Source: a virus. Taken from it: a stretch of 61,509 bases of DNA. Where the stretch lies: positions 1-61,509 of IMG/VR virus record IMGVR_UViG_3300025759_000004; one strand, written 5' to 3'. A program made the translations under genes and the position numbers. This document shows, in pieces, positions 31,632-41,472 of the stretch. The notes below the pieces were generated by a model, which saw nothing but the letters and a program-made list of their open reading frames with translations, was not told the origin of the DNA and did no database searches. Each line of letters begins with the position of its first letter. Positions within the stretch are counted from its first letter, which is position 1.

Positions 31632-31665
31632 TAGGGTCACTTATCGTGGCCCTAGGGTTTTATTA
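31632..31665 (+). terminator. Terminator or attenuator after the major capsid gene
   Basis: Stem TAGGGTCAC-TTATC-GTGGCCCTA (9 bp, one G-T pair) followed by GGGTTTTATTATT. It lies 16 nt after the capsid stop. Partial termination here would raise capsid message relative to downstream tail genes. Confidence 0.65.
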
Positions 31666-31689
31666 TTAACTATTTAATTTTATTATATT

Positions 31690-32514
31690 ATGGCTAAAGA
31701 AGTCAAAGCAGAAGAAACTGTTGAGGTTGCACCTCAGCCTGTTGTTAAACAAAATAAAAAAGTTGAACAACCTAAAAAACCAGAATGGGAAATTAAAGAT
31801 AGAACTTATTATATATTAGGTAAAAATCCATTAACCCATACAATACATTCAAAGCATACATCTAAGCATCCTTTACTTTATTTTGATGCAAAAAAAGGTG
31901 TACAAAGAGAACTTAGGTATGCAACAAATCAAACATCTCCATTTGTAGACGAGCAAAAGGGAGAAGTTACTCTTGGACACATCATATTTAAAAATGGTGA
32001 TTTATTTGTTCCAAAAGAAAAACAAAATTTACAAAAATTACTTTCTCTATATCATCCACTTAAGGATAAACTATATTCAGAATTTAGCCCAGTTGAGGTT
32101 GCTGAAGATGATTTAGAAATTTTAGATGTTCAAATTGATGCTTTAAACATTGCAAGAGACATGGACATTGACCAAGCTGAAGCAATTTTAAGAACAGAGA
32201 TGGGATCTAAAGTTTCAAAAATGAGTTCTAAAGAATTAAAAAGAGATTTACTTCTTTTTGCTAGACAAAAACCATATTTATTTCTTGAACTTGCAAATGA
32301 TGAAAATGTGCAGTTAAGAAATGTAGCAATTATTGCTGCTGAAAATGGTATAATTTCTTTATCTCAAGACCAAAGAACATTTACATGGGCATCTAACGGC
32401 GCTAAGCTAATGACCGTTCCATTTGATGAAAATCCATATTCAGCTATGGCTGCGTTCTTTAAAACCGATGAGGGCGTACAAGTTTTTAAATCTATAGAGA
32501 AAAAACTAAAATAA
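31690..32514 (+). CDS. Conserved late protein, function unknown
   Basis: 274 residues. After a charged, disordered start it has LLYFDAKKGVQRELRYATNQ, then FVDEQKGEVTLGHIIFKNGD and NLQKLLSLYHP, a pattern I recognise from marine phage genomes next to capsid genes, without a known role. Helical C-terminal half. Possibly a head or cargo protein. Confidence 0.6.
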   Translation: MAKEVKAEETVEVAPQPVVKQNKKVEQPKKPEWEIKDRTYYILGKNPLTHTIHSKHTSKHPLLYFDAKKGVQRELRYATNQTSPFVDEQKGEVTLGHIIFKNGDLFVPKEKQNLQKLLSLYHPLKDKLYSEFSPVEVAEDDLEILDVQIDALNIARDMDIDQAEAILRTEMGSKVSKMSSKELKRDLLLFARQKPYLFLELANDENVQLRNVAIIAAENGIISLSQDQRTFTWASNGAKLMTVPFDENPYSAMAAFFKTDEGVQVFKSIEKKLK

Positions 32515-32570
32515 TGCGTAATAATAATATGTTAGGGTGTTGCTTACCGCAATGCCCTGGTGTATTATAA
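32514..32570 (+). other. Hairpin with an 18-codon Cys-rich frame
   Basis: A 10-bp stem AGGGTGTTGC-TTACC-GCAATGCCCT (two G-T pairs) at 32534-32558 has no U-run after it. A frame starting in a TAATG junction at 32514 encodes MRNNNMLGCCLPQCPGVL and ends at 32570. The stem may act in RNA processing; whether the peptide is made is unknown. Confidence 0.35.
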
Positions 32571-32582
32571 TAAAAATATAAG

Positions 32583-33362
32583 ATGGCGGTAAACGTAAAT
32601 TCAGTATATCAAACAGTTTTATACTTACTTAACAAAGAACAAAGAGGGTATATAACTCCAGAAGAGTTTAATAAACTTGCAACACAAGTACAACTTGAAA
32701 TATTCGAAGATTATTTTTCAGACGCCAATCAATTAGTGCGCAAAGACCAACTTAATGCACAAAATGATTCAGAATTTTTTAATCCTGTTAAAGATATAGA
32801 ATATAAGCTGTATCCATTTCAAAAAGAAGCTTTGTTTTCATATGACAATACTAATGACATATGGACAACAACAGAAAATGTTTATAAAGTTGGTGATGTA
32901 ATAGCTAATTACACAGTAGATCAAAACCCTGCTGTAAACTCAGTGGCAGAATTAACTACAATAAAAGAATATAACTTAATAACAAGATCAAAATTAACTG
33001 CTCCTACAAAAAGCTATCCGCTTTTTTACATTTCAAATCAAACAAATTCTACGACTTTAGATAAGACATCTTCTTTAAAAGTTTTTCCTAAGCCAGACTC
33101 TTTATTGTGTAACATTTTAACAACACCTTCTAATGTTTATTGGGGTTATACAATTGGGTCAGTTGGGCAATTTTCTTATAATAATAGCTTATATAGCTCT
33201 TCAAACCCTAACGGTAGTATAAATTTTGAATTAGATATTTCCGAGCAAACTAATATTATACTTAATATTCTTAAATATTGTGGTATGGTAATTAGCGATG
33301 GTAATATTATACAAGCCGCTATGAATGAAATACAACAGAATAAAGTAAATTTAAAAAGCTAA
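32583..33362 (+). CDS. Head-tail connector/adaptor protein
   Basis: 259 residues. The opening VYQTVLYLLNKEQRGYITPE, then EFNKLATQVQLEIFEDYF, is a conserved start I associate with neck proteins of Bacteroidetes short-tailed phages. A strand-rich middle and a helical end follow. Its place between the capsid and tail genes supports an adaptor ring role. Confidence 0.6.
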   Translation: MAVNVNSVYQTVLYLLNKEQRGYITPEEFNKLATQVQLEIFEDYFSDANQLVRKDQLNAQNDSEFFNPVKDIEYKLYPFQKEALFSYDNTNDIWTTTENVYKVGDVIANYTVDQNPAVNSVAELTTIKEYNLITRSKLTAPTKSYPLFYISNQTNSTTLDKTSSLKVFPKPDSLLCNILTTPSNVYWGYTIGSVGQFSYNNSLYSSSNPNGSINFELDISEQTNIILNILKYCGMVISDGNIIQAAMNEIQQNKVNLKS

Positions 33363-33365
33363 TAA

Positions 33366-34592
33366 ATGTCTTTAATAACACAAACTAATCAGCAATATTA
33401 CCAGGGTGCACAGCAATTTGTATCAACAACAAACGCGCAAAATGAGACATTTCCAACTACATTTGATACTCCTTTAGTTTTTAAAGATTGGGACCCAAAC
33501 AATACAGATTACGCTTTAAACAATTTTAAAATATATACAAGCCCTACTGGATTACCCGGAAGTTGGGACGAATATGTTTCCCAATATGATGTTGAAAATA
33601 ATGTTATTACCATAAGTGCTGCTTTGCCTACCAATACTTTTGTAGTTGTACAACTTAAAACATTAACCGGCGGTAACTACGGAGATACCAACTCTGAAAA
33701 AGCATTTGGTGAAACCGTAGAAGAAGGATATGGTGATTATGAATATATAAAATTAGGTGACGCTATAGACAACTTTATGGTTGGCTATGTAGGCGATGGT
33801 AAAATTATACAAAAAGCTAAAAAATCTGATGTTGTATTTTTTGCTAAAAGAAATCTACAAGAGTTTAGTTATGATACTTTAAAAAGTATAAAATCAGCGG
33901 AGTTAACAATACCACCAAATTTAAGCGTAATTATACCGCAAGATTATGTTAATTATGTAAAAGTATCATGGATAGATAAACAAGGCGTAAAAAGGCCTAT
34001 ATATCCGGCTAATAACTTAACAATTAACCCAACGGAAACTCCATTACAAGATAATAACGGGGTGCCTATGCAGGATAATTTTGGGGAAAACGCGGAGAGT
34101 ACATCGATAACAAAAGAAAGATGGAGTGAAAACAATACAGATATATTAAACTCAGAATGGGCGGCTGATTGGGCTGAATGGGGTTATACTGCATACGGCT
34201 TTGGTCCTTACGGCTCATGGGGTACAGGTGAATTATATGGAATGGACCCTCAGTTTTCGCAAGTTAATGGATGGTTTAGTTTAGACCATAGAGATGGCAA
34301 AATGACATTTTCAAGTAATTTAGCAAACAAAATAATAGTCCTAGAATACATTTCTGATGGCCTTGCTTATGACTTAGACACAAAAGTACCAAAGCTAGCT
34401 GAGGATGCTTTATATTCAGCTATAATGTACTCTATTGTGTCCACAAGAGCTAATCAACCGGAATATATTGTACAAAGACTAAGAAGAGAGCGTAGCGCAA
34501 AATTAAGAAATGCAAAAATTAGATTATCTAACATAAAACTTGATGAAATAGTGCAAGTAATGAGAGGTAAATCTAAATGGATAAAAAGTTAA
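33366..34592 (+). CDS. Neck/tail structural protein
   Basis: 408 residues. The N-terminal part resembles a strand-rich attachment domain (QQYYQGAQQF, YTSPTGLPGSWDEY). The C-terminus holds the recurring LAEDALYSAIMYSIVSTRAN, then AKIRLSNIKLDEIVQVMRGK segment seen in neck proteins of marine phages. Aromatic- and Gly-rich centre (EWGYTAYGFGPYGSWGTGEL). Probably a tail-tube or collar protein. Confidence 0.6.
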   Translation: MSLITQTNQQYYQGAQQFVSTTNAQNETFPTTFDTPLVFKDWDPNNTDYALNNFKIYTSPTGLPGSWDEYVSQYDVENNVITISAALPTNTFVVVQLKTLTGGNYGDTNSEKAFGETVEEGYGDYEYIKLGDAIDNFMVGYVGDGKIIQKAKKSDVVFFAKRNLQEFSYDTLKSIKSAELTIPPNLSVIIPQDYVNYVKVSWIDKQGVKRPIYPANNLTINPTETPLQDNNGVPMQDNFGENAESTSITKERWSENNTDILNSEWAADWAEWGYTAYGFGPYGSWGTGELYGMDPQFSQVNGWFSLDHRDGKMTFSSNLANKIIVLEYISDGLAYDLDTKVPKLAEDALYSAIMYSIVSTRANQPEYIVQRLRRERSAKLRNAKIRLSNIKLDEIVQVMRGKSKWIKS

Positions 34593-34595
34593 TAT

Positions 34596-37500
34596 ATGGC
34601 TAAAATAACCAATGCTTTTATAAAGTCCAAAATGAATAAGGACTTAGATGCTCGCCTATTACCGCAAGGAGAATATAGAGACGCTCAGAATATACAAATT
34701 AGCCAATCCGAAAACTCAGATGTTGGTAGTGTGCAAAATGTGCTTGGTAATGTTCAAGTTTTTAGTTTTGAAGGTCAGCTAGGTGTATCTGGGTTAGTAT
34801 CTATAGGAATACTTGCTGATCAAGACAAAAGTGATATATATTTATTTTTAACAAATGACACCGATCATTTTATAATAAAATATAATAATCAAAGCAGTGC
34901 TTTAAACATATTAACACAAGGATCCTATCTTAATTTTAATAAAAACACAAGAGTTAACGGCATAACATTAATAGAAGATTTGCTTTTTTGGACCGATAAT
35001 AATAATCAGCCAAGAAAACTAAATGTACAAACAGCCGTAGGAAATCCTAATTATTACACAAATGAACAGCATATATCTGTAGCTAAATTTGCACCCTATA
35101 AAGCTCCCAGGCTTGTAGACCTATCTTCAACGGCAGATATAAAACCTTCCACAATGTCTAATGCCGCGGATTTACCCACTGTATTAATAGGTACATTGCA
35201 ATGGACAACAGTTAATTTAAATGTTGATAAATTAAACGACGGAACCGCTATTGTAGAAGCTACTGATTTAAGCGAGTGGCAGAATTTTGATGCAAACAAC
35301 CAACCAGCTTGGTGCTACTACGATTTTAACCCTGCTAATGGGGAGGTTTACGGTAAGCTTTATAATAAACACGCTGCTGAGCACCCTAAAATTGCTCCTA
35401 ATGGATATAGGGTTGCTAAAAAAAATGATTGGACAACATTAATTAACGGAGTTGGTGGCGTAGCAAACGCTAATAGAATTAAAAACACTAATTCTAGTCC
35501 AATTGTGGATCAACAAGGAAATAACAATTGGCCTGCTTTTTATGTAGCCGGTACTTGGGCTGCTGGTCAGCAAGGCGACTTTGATACAAACGTATTTTTT
35601 AATTCTAGACCGGGAGGTTATGCTGATGGCATAGGAGGCCCTGGGCTTACCGGGTTTTTAAAAATAGGAGGAAGCGGAGCGCCATTGTCTTCAAACCCTG
35701 ACGAAGCGGTTAAATACTGGGCAATTCAAGTTGGTAACCCCGCGGAAGAAGTTTTAGTGTCAGGCACAAATAATAATATTGTTAAACAAGCAATACCAGC
35801 TACAGGTACTCCTGGATATTACATAAGATGTATAAGAGATGACAACTATGAGGGGTGGAATGGAGATCCCGCGTATATGCAAGATAAATTTTTAACTTTT
35901 AGTTACAGATTTAAATTTGATGATAACGAATATTCTTTAATTGCCCCATTTACACAAGCAGCATTTGTGCCTAATCAAAATGGTTATTTTTACGATGGAG
36001 ATGAAGATGCAACATTTAGATCTACAATTGTAGAATTTATGCAAAACAATATTAATAATCTTGTTTTAAATATTGAATTACCATCAGGCAGCCCGTATAA
36101 AGATTATAAAATAACCGAAATAGATATAATAGTAAAAGAATCAGACGGTGTAGTTTATAAAGTTGTAGAAAGTATACCAGTTGATGATTCTTTTGATGTA
36201 TTATATACAGACAGAATAACTACAACAACCGCAATTGGCACATATACGGCTACCAAAATTGTTACTACAGATTTATTAAATGGTATAATTCCAGGCTATT
36301 ATTTAGAAGAAATAAACGGAGTGGCTCTTCCTGCGCCTGTTTTAGTGGTAGCGGTTGAATACAATCCAACAACAACACCTCCTCAGTATGAAATTACAAT
36401 GGAAGGAGCTGTAACATATTCTGACGGTGATACTTTTTCTTGGGATTATTCACCTACCCCAGTTTATCAATACGAATATGAATCTACTAAACCTTATAAA
36501 ACTTTGCCCGAAAGAGAGGTGGTTAGAGTTTATGATGAAGTGCCAATCAGAGCAAAAGCTCAAGAAACGGCCGGCAATAGAATAATGTATGCAAATTTTG
36601 TTGCAAATCATGCTAGTCTAAATAGTTTAGATTATGAAATTTCTGCTGATGAAAAAAATTTACAAGAAACAACAGAATATCCAAATCACAATATAAAACA
36701 AAATAGGAATTACAAGGTAGGAATAGTTTTAGCTGATAAATGGGGCAGACAGTCAGATGTTATATTGTCTAAATATGATAATCTTTTAAATGAATTTGGT
36801 GAATTCCAAAAAGGGTCAAATTTATTTCACAATTTTAAATCTCCAAATTTTTTACCTCTTCTAAACGCTTGGGATGGCGACCAGCTGAAAATAAAAATGA
36901 ATGATATTATACCTGAAGAGCAAAACTTTTCAGGAATTGCAGGCTACCCAGGCACTTATGCAATAGGAAAGTATTGGTTAACAGAATTTCCTGATATAAT
37001 TAATTTTCAACCTCCTGAAAAATATTTTAGATTTGACAGCATAAATGCTAATGGCACTTATGTATACAAGCTAGACAAGCTTTTTGATAATTGGGCTACT
37101 ACGTATTCTGAGTATTTTAATTCTAGTAAATATTTAAGAGGATATTACAATGATTATATAGGAATTGTATCAGCAACTATAGACGGAGCGGGTGTTGTTA
37201 CGTTAACTACATTAGAAAAAATTTCTAACGAGTATTTATTTGAATACACTAGCACTGATATTGATGTATCCGGAAGTAAAGGAAATGCAGTTTATGACAT
37301 AAACGAGCTAGGATATTATTCTTATAGAATAGTTGTTCAACAAAAACAGCAAGATTACTATAATGTTTATTTGCCAGGCATTGTAAATGGCTATCCAATA
37401 AATGACTTTAATGACGAAAGAAATCAGACGGCTCACATAGTATTAATTAATGATAATATAAATAAAATACCTAGAGATTTAAAAGAAGTTGGGCCTGTTC

Positions 37501-39563
37501 AAACAGAGTTTAATAGTAGCGTTAAACTATATGGTAGAGTAACAAATTTAACCGGAACTCAGTCTACTTCAATAATAAATCAACAATATTTTCCAGCTCC
37601 AATTCCTGATACAGTAACCTTAATAGGTTCTCAAAGGGAGCTTTTTGGGCCTGCTGATTATACAACAACTGACTCTGGGTTTTTAAATGGATTATGTTTA
37701 TATCCCGGTTTTGCAGTTCAATATAACGAAGAAAGTCTTGATCCCAGTGGTAATGTTTCTGGATCTTTAAGAAAATATACAAATATAAATCCTTTAGTAG
37801 CTAGAATAAATACTATTAACCCTATAGGGGAAACAGAAAATGAATTTACAACAAATGCAAATAGAACATATCCTAACTCTATGTATTTGGCTGTTTATGA
37901 AACTGCACCTACAGAATCAGTATTAGATATATATTGGGAAACATCCACGTCAGGTTTAATTTCTGATTTAAACAATGCCGTATTAAGCTCATCAACATCT
38001 GAGCTGCCTACAGGATTATCTACTTTTACCTTTGCTATTGAAGAAGACGATGCCGCAGGAACTCCCGTTACCTCTGCATTTTTTCCAACAAATTCAAATG
38101 GCGACATTGCTAATACAACAGGAGAATTAATACAGGTTTTTTCTAAAGATATATATGGAAATTTAAACTATTCAGTTAATAGAGCTACAGTACCCGGGGG
38201 TACAAATGAATTTTCTTTAATTCAACAGAGTAATGGCTCCTATAAAATACAAGTAAATATTCCTCAAGCTTATTTAGAAAATTCTGAATTATTAGACTAT
38301 TATTTATTTGTAATGGAATTTACATCTGAGACCGGTGAATCAGTAACTTTAAACGCGGAATCTACTCTTGTAAATAAACCACCAGGGTTTTTACCTAATA
38401 TACATAGTTCGCAAACTGACCCCACTGAGTTGTTCATATTGACGGATGTAAGCGCAGAAGAAATTTTTATTATGGGAAATACTGCGCAAGGTGCTGTTAC
38501 GAACAATAGATTGGTAGCTACTAACGGAAGTGTTAATAACGAAAAAAGACATATAGGGAATACTGTAGAAATTATAGCCGGGACTAAAGTATTCAACAGT
38601 GTAGCCACAGAACTAATACTTAATGATCCAACTCAAGATGATGAGTTTTATATTCCTTTTACATATTCTACGGCTTACACAACACAAAATTTAAATGGTG
38701 CACCCACATATCCTATAATGAGAAGATCAGAATACGGGCCAATGACTGCGGGCGCATTTTATGAATTAACTATACAAGTTACGGATCCTGGAGGGCTTTC
38801 TAATACTTGTAAAGTACAATGGGTAGCAGGGTTAAAAAGATATGACGGATTTGTTACTTGGTCTCCCTATGTTAATCAAAGTTCTTGGTCTGGTAATGAT
38901 GTTCCTAATGACCTTCCATATCTGCAAAAATTAAATAATCGGGTTGTAGGGGGTTATGATCAAAACACTGTTGCTTTTGATGGAAATTTTTGGAGCTTGA
39001 CCGCGCCAGGGGTGTCAAACCCTGGGCATTTTCAAGGCGCTATAAAAAGAGGACTTGTTTGCAACTGGACAGATCAAATTAAAGTAGTAGCAGCAATAGC
39101 ATATAAAGGGTCTCACACTGGTGCGGATCCTGGGACCAAAATAGAAGGAAGAGCAGCGGCTACAGACGGTAATATTCCTCCCAGTAATACATTTTTTGAC
39201 TCCGCATTAGCGGCAGGAGGTCAAACATATAGAGTGTTGGGTACTTTAGAGCCTTTTAATCCAACTTCGGAAGAGTTAGCAGAAGGTGTTGTACCTGGAA
39301 TGGTTGGAACAACAACATCTGGGCAATCTTATGATTATGAAGGATGTATTCTGCCTAATGTTCAAATTGAAATAACGGAAAACACACTTACAGGAGGAGC
39401 TGGAGAAAGCGGAGAAGTAATATTTATGGCGCATGCGCAAAACAGCGCGGCTAATTTGCCTATAGCCCCTACCGCTGCGAACGAATTAAAGTACGCGGCT
39501 TACACTGTACCACCATTTATAAATGGACAAGATGGTGCGGATTTCCCGTATTATCCTCAGTAA
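34596..39563 (+). CDS. Giant tail-hub/stabilisation-like protein with FISUMP domain
   Basis: 1655 residues. The start KSKMNKDLDARLLPQGEYRD is typical of tail hub or DNA-stabilisation proteins of short-tailed phages. Residues about 200-416 form a FISUMP domain: QWTTVNLNVDKLNDGTAI, AWCYYDFNPANGEVYGKLYN, APNGYRVAKKNDWTTLI, GYYIRCIRD. FISUMP domains are C-type-lectin-like surface modules common in Bacteroidetes and Fibrobacter. The remaining 1,200 residues are strand-rich repeats, probably immunoglobulin-like. The protein likely forms the tail knob and may carry a receptor-binding insert. Confidence 0.65.
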   Translation: MAKITNAFIKSKMNKDLDARLLPQGEYRDAQNIQISQSENSDVGSVQNVLGNVQVFSFEGQLGVSGLVSIGILADQDKSDIYLFLTNDTDHFIIKYNNQSSALNILTQGSYLNFNKNTRVNGITLIEDLLFWTDNNNQPRKLNVQTAVGNPNYYTNEQHISVAKFAPYKAPRLVDLSSTADIKPSTMSNAADLPTVLIGTLQWTTVNLNVDKLNDGTAIVEATDLSEWQNFDANNQPAWCYYDFNPANGEVYGKLYNKHAAEHPKIAPNGYRVAKKNDWTTLINGVGGVANANRIKNTNSSPIVDQQGNNNWPAFYVAGTWAAGQQGDFDTNVFFNSRPGGYADGIGGPGLTGFLKIGGSGAPLSSNPDEAVKYWAIQVGNPAEEVLVSGTNNNIVKQAIPATGTPGYYIRCIRDDNYEGWNGDPAYMQDKFLTFSYRFKFDDNEYSLIAPFTQAAFVPNQNGYFYDGDEDATFRSTIVEFMQNNINNLVLNIELPSGSPYKDYKITEIDIIVKESDGVVYKVVESIPVDDSFDVLYTDRITTTTAIGTYTATKIVTTDLLNGIIPGYYLEEINGVALPAPVLVVAVEYNPTTTPPQYEITMEGAVTYSDGDTFSWDYSPTPVYQYEYESTKPYKTLPEREVVRVYDEVPIRAKAQETAGNRIMYANFVANHASLNSLDYEISADEKNLQETTEYPNHNIKQNRNYKVGIVLADKWGRQSDVILSKYDNLLNEFGEFQKGSNLFHNFKSPNFLPLLNAWDGDQLKIKMNDIIPEEQNFSGIAGYPGTYAIGKYWLTEFPDIINFQPPEKYFRFDSINANGTYVYKLDKLFDNWATTYSEYFNSSKYLRGYYNDYIGIVSATIDGAGVVTLTTLEKISNEYLFEYTSTDIDVSGSKGNAVYDINELGYYSYRIVVQQKQQDYYNVYLPGIVNGYPINDFNDERNQTAHIVLINDNINKIPRDLKEVGPVQTEFNSSVKLYGRVTNLTGTQSTSIINQQYFPAPIPDTVTLIGSQRELFGPADYTTTDSGFLNGLCLYPGFAVQYNEESLDPSGNVSGSLRKYTNINPLVARINTINPIGETENEFTTNANRTYPNSMYLAVYETAPTESVLDIYWETSTSGLISDLNNAVLSSSTSELPTGLSTFTFAIEEDDAAGTPVTSAFFPTNSNGDIANTTGELIQVFSKDIYGNLNYSVNRATVPGGTNEFSLIQQSNGSYKIQVNIPQAYLENSELLDYYLFVMEFTSETGESVTLNAESTLVNKPPGFLPNIHSSQTDPTELFILTDVSAEEIFIMGNTAQGAVTNNRLVATNGSVNNEKRHIGNTVEIIAGTKVFNSVATELILNDPTQDDEFYIPFTYSTAYTTQNLNGAPTYPIMRRSEYGPMTAGAFYELTIQVTDPGGLSNTCKVQWVAGLKRYDGFVTWSPYVNQSSWSGNDVPNDLPYLQKLNNRVVGGYDQNTVAFDGNFWSLTAPGVSNPGHFQGAIKRGLVCNWTDQIKVVAAIAYKGSHTGADPGTKIEGRAAATDGNIPPSNTFFDSALAAGGQTYRVLGTLEPFNPTSEELAEGVVPGMVGTTTSGQSYDYEGCILPNVQIEITENTLTGGAGESGEVIFMAHAQNSAANLPIAPTAANELKYAAYTVPPFINGQDGADFPYYPQ

Positions 39564-39592
39564 TTAATTAATTTTATAAGTAATAATTAAAT

Positions 39593-40987
39593 ATGGCAAC
39601 TACATTAGGTATACAATACTATAATTCCTTTTGGCTCAAAAAGAAAGATTTTAGCGATCCCACAAATTTTGCTAAAAGTTGGTATATTGAAGAGTCTAGA
39701 ATTAAGGGAGGATTTAACAATGTAGGTGTTGGTAATGGTTCTAGAGCGTATACAACTTTAAAAGACAACTCGCAAAGATTTTTACCAAGCTCTATAATAT
39801 ATTCCGGGATTTACAATTCAAGAACTACAATAAATCAAACTAATGTATTTTCTGTAGCGGAAGATATAACAAAAGCTGTTGATCCTGAATATGGAAGCAT
39901 TCAAAAACTATATGCAGAAGATACAAATTTAACAATATTTCAAGAAAGTAAAATACATAGAGCGTTAATAGATAAAGATGCGGTTTATACTGCTGAAGGA
40001 AGCGCTATGACCACTACTAGTAATGTTGTAATTGGACAAATTCAAGCTTATGCTGGCGAATATGGCATATCACAAAATCCAGAAAGCTTTGCTGTATATG
40101 GCTATAGAAAATATTTTGCTGACAAAGATAGATCTGCTATATTAAGATTGTCACAAGACGGTATTACAGAAATATCATCATATGGTATGAAGGATTGGTT
40201 TAGAGATGCTTTAGGTCAAAATACATTAAATAATCTTATTGTTGGTGGTTGGGATATACATAATAAAAACTATACTTTATCAATACAGAATTTAACAAAT
40301 AATTACACATTAGTTTACGACGAATCAGTGCAGGGTTGGGTTAGCTTTCATAGCTATGTACCTGAATTTATTTTTAGTTTAAAAAATAGATTCTTTTCAA
40401 CAGGAGGTAGTGGTACAAATGCTGGATTATGGCAACATTATGCAGACTCTACATCAAGAGGAAGCTATTATGGAGAATCCATTCAAAGGTCATCAATTAC
40501 TTTTATATTTAATCCTGTACCATCAGCTCAGAAAACTTTTAAAACAATTGCGTACGAAGGATCTAATGGGTGGGAGATGTTAAACGCATTTAGTGGTAGT
40601 CAGGGAGCTCAAGCAATTATTCCAGGGCAATCAAATATTTCAACATTTGCAGACAGGTCTAATAAAATTAGAAGTTATTTAGAAGGTTCTTATGATTCAG
40701 CTACACCGCCTAATACTGGTTCAGCGGCATCGCAGTATCCAATATATCATTCAGGCTTTGATATTAAAGAAAATAAATATGTGGGTGCTTTACAGAAAAG
40801 CTCTAAAACATCGGTAATGCCGGGACAGGTGTTATTTAATTTAAATCCGGCGTTTGCGCAGCCAACATTAGGAATAAAAGGTTATTTTATGACTGTAACC
40901 ATGAGCACTGATAACTCAACTGATGTAGGAGGTGGTAAAGAATTATTTGCTGTATCCTCAGAATATAACCCACTTAATGGATATTAA
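39593..40987 (+). CDS. Tail-hub/stabilisation-like protein
   Basis: 464 residues. SIQKLYAEDTNLTIFQESKI and ALIDKDAVYTAEG recall the beta-propeller hub proteins that plug phage tails. In related phages this segment is often fused to the preceding hub protein, so here the hub may be split into two polypeptides. Coupled by TAATGG to the cupin-like gene. Confidence 0.55.
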   Translation: MATTLGIQYYNSFWLKKKDFSDPTNFAKSWYIEESRIKGGFNNVGVGNGSRAYTTLKDNSQRFLPSSIIYSGIYNSRTTINQTNVFSVAEDITKAVDPEYGSIQKLYAEDTNLTIFQESKIHRALIDKDAVYTAEGSAMTTTSNVVIGQIQAYAGEYGISQNPESFAVYGYRKYFADKDRSAILRLSQDGITEISSYGMKDWFRDALGQNTLNNLIVGGWDIHNKNYTLSIQNLTNNYTLVYDESVQGWVSFHSYVPEFIFSLKNRFFSTGGSGTNAGLWQHYADSTSRGSYYGESIQRSSITFIFNPVPSAQKTFKTIAYEGSNGWEMLNAFSGSQGAQAIIPGQSNISTFADRSNKIRSYLEGSYDSATPPNTGSAASQYPIYHSGFDIKENKYVGALQKSSKTSVMPGQVLFNLNPAFAQPTLGIKGYFMTVTMSTDNSTDVGGGKELFAVSSEYNPLNGY

Positions 40988-41472
40988 TGGAATCAAATTT
41001 AATTAAATTAGAAAAAGAATTTACTTTACAATTAGAAAAACTACAAGAATATATTATATCATTAAATTCTGATCAAATTTTAGTTGGTAAAGAAAGCGAA
41101 AAAATTGCGCCAATAAAGCATACTTTTTCCGAGGGCATTTTAACAAGAGAAATGCATGCTCAAAAAGGCAATGTTTTAATTGGTAAAATACATAAGTACG
41201 ACCATGCGTGGTTTTTAATGAAAGGAAAACTATTAATGGGAACTCCAGAAGGCAATAAAGAAATTAAAGCTCCAGCATGGGGCACATCACCTGCTGGAAC
41301 AAAAAGAATTGCATATGTTATGGAAGACAGCGTTTTTATAAATGTTTTTCCAGATTTAAATAATACAAAAGATATTGAGCAAATTGTTAATAATGTTACT
41401 TTTGATAAATATGAAAGTTTTGAAAAATTTGCATTAAAACAAAATGAAATTAAAAAAATAGATAAAAAATGA
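40987..41472 (+). CDS. Cupin-like virion protein
   Basis: 161 residues. A helical start leads into a small beta barrel: FSEGILTREMHAQKGNVLIG, then KIHKYDHAWFLMKGKLLMGT and APAWGTSPAGTKRIAYVMED. The G-x-x-x-x-H and later Gly pattern resembles cupin motifs, though metal ligands are incomplete. Similar barrels occur among tail genes of marine phages. ATGA overlap with the next gene. Confidence 0.6.
   Translation: MESNLIKLEKEFTLQLEKLQEYIISLNSDQILVGKESEKIAPIKHTFSEGILTREMHAQKGNVLIGKIHKYDHAWFLMKGKLLMGTPEGNKEIKAPAWGTSPAGTKRIAYVMEDSVFINVFPDLNNTKDIEQIVNNVTFDKYESFEKFALKQNEIKKIDKK

Noticed and set aside
34596-39563. Diversity-generating retroelement with the lectin-like domain as target
   Set aside because: No reverse transcriptase gene and no template repeat were seen anywhere in the genome.
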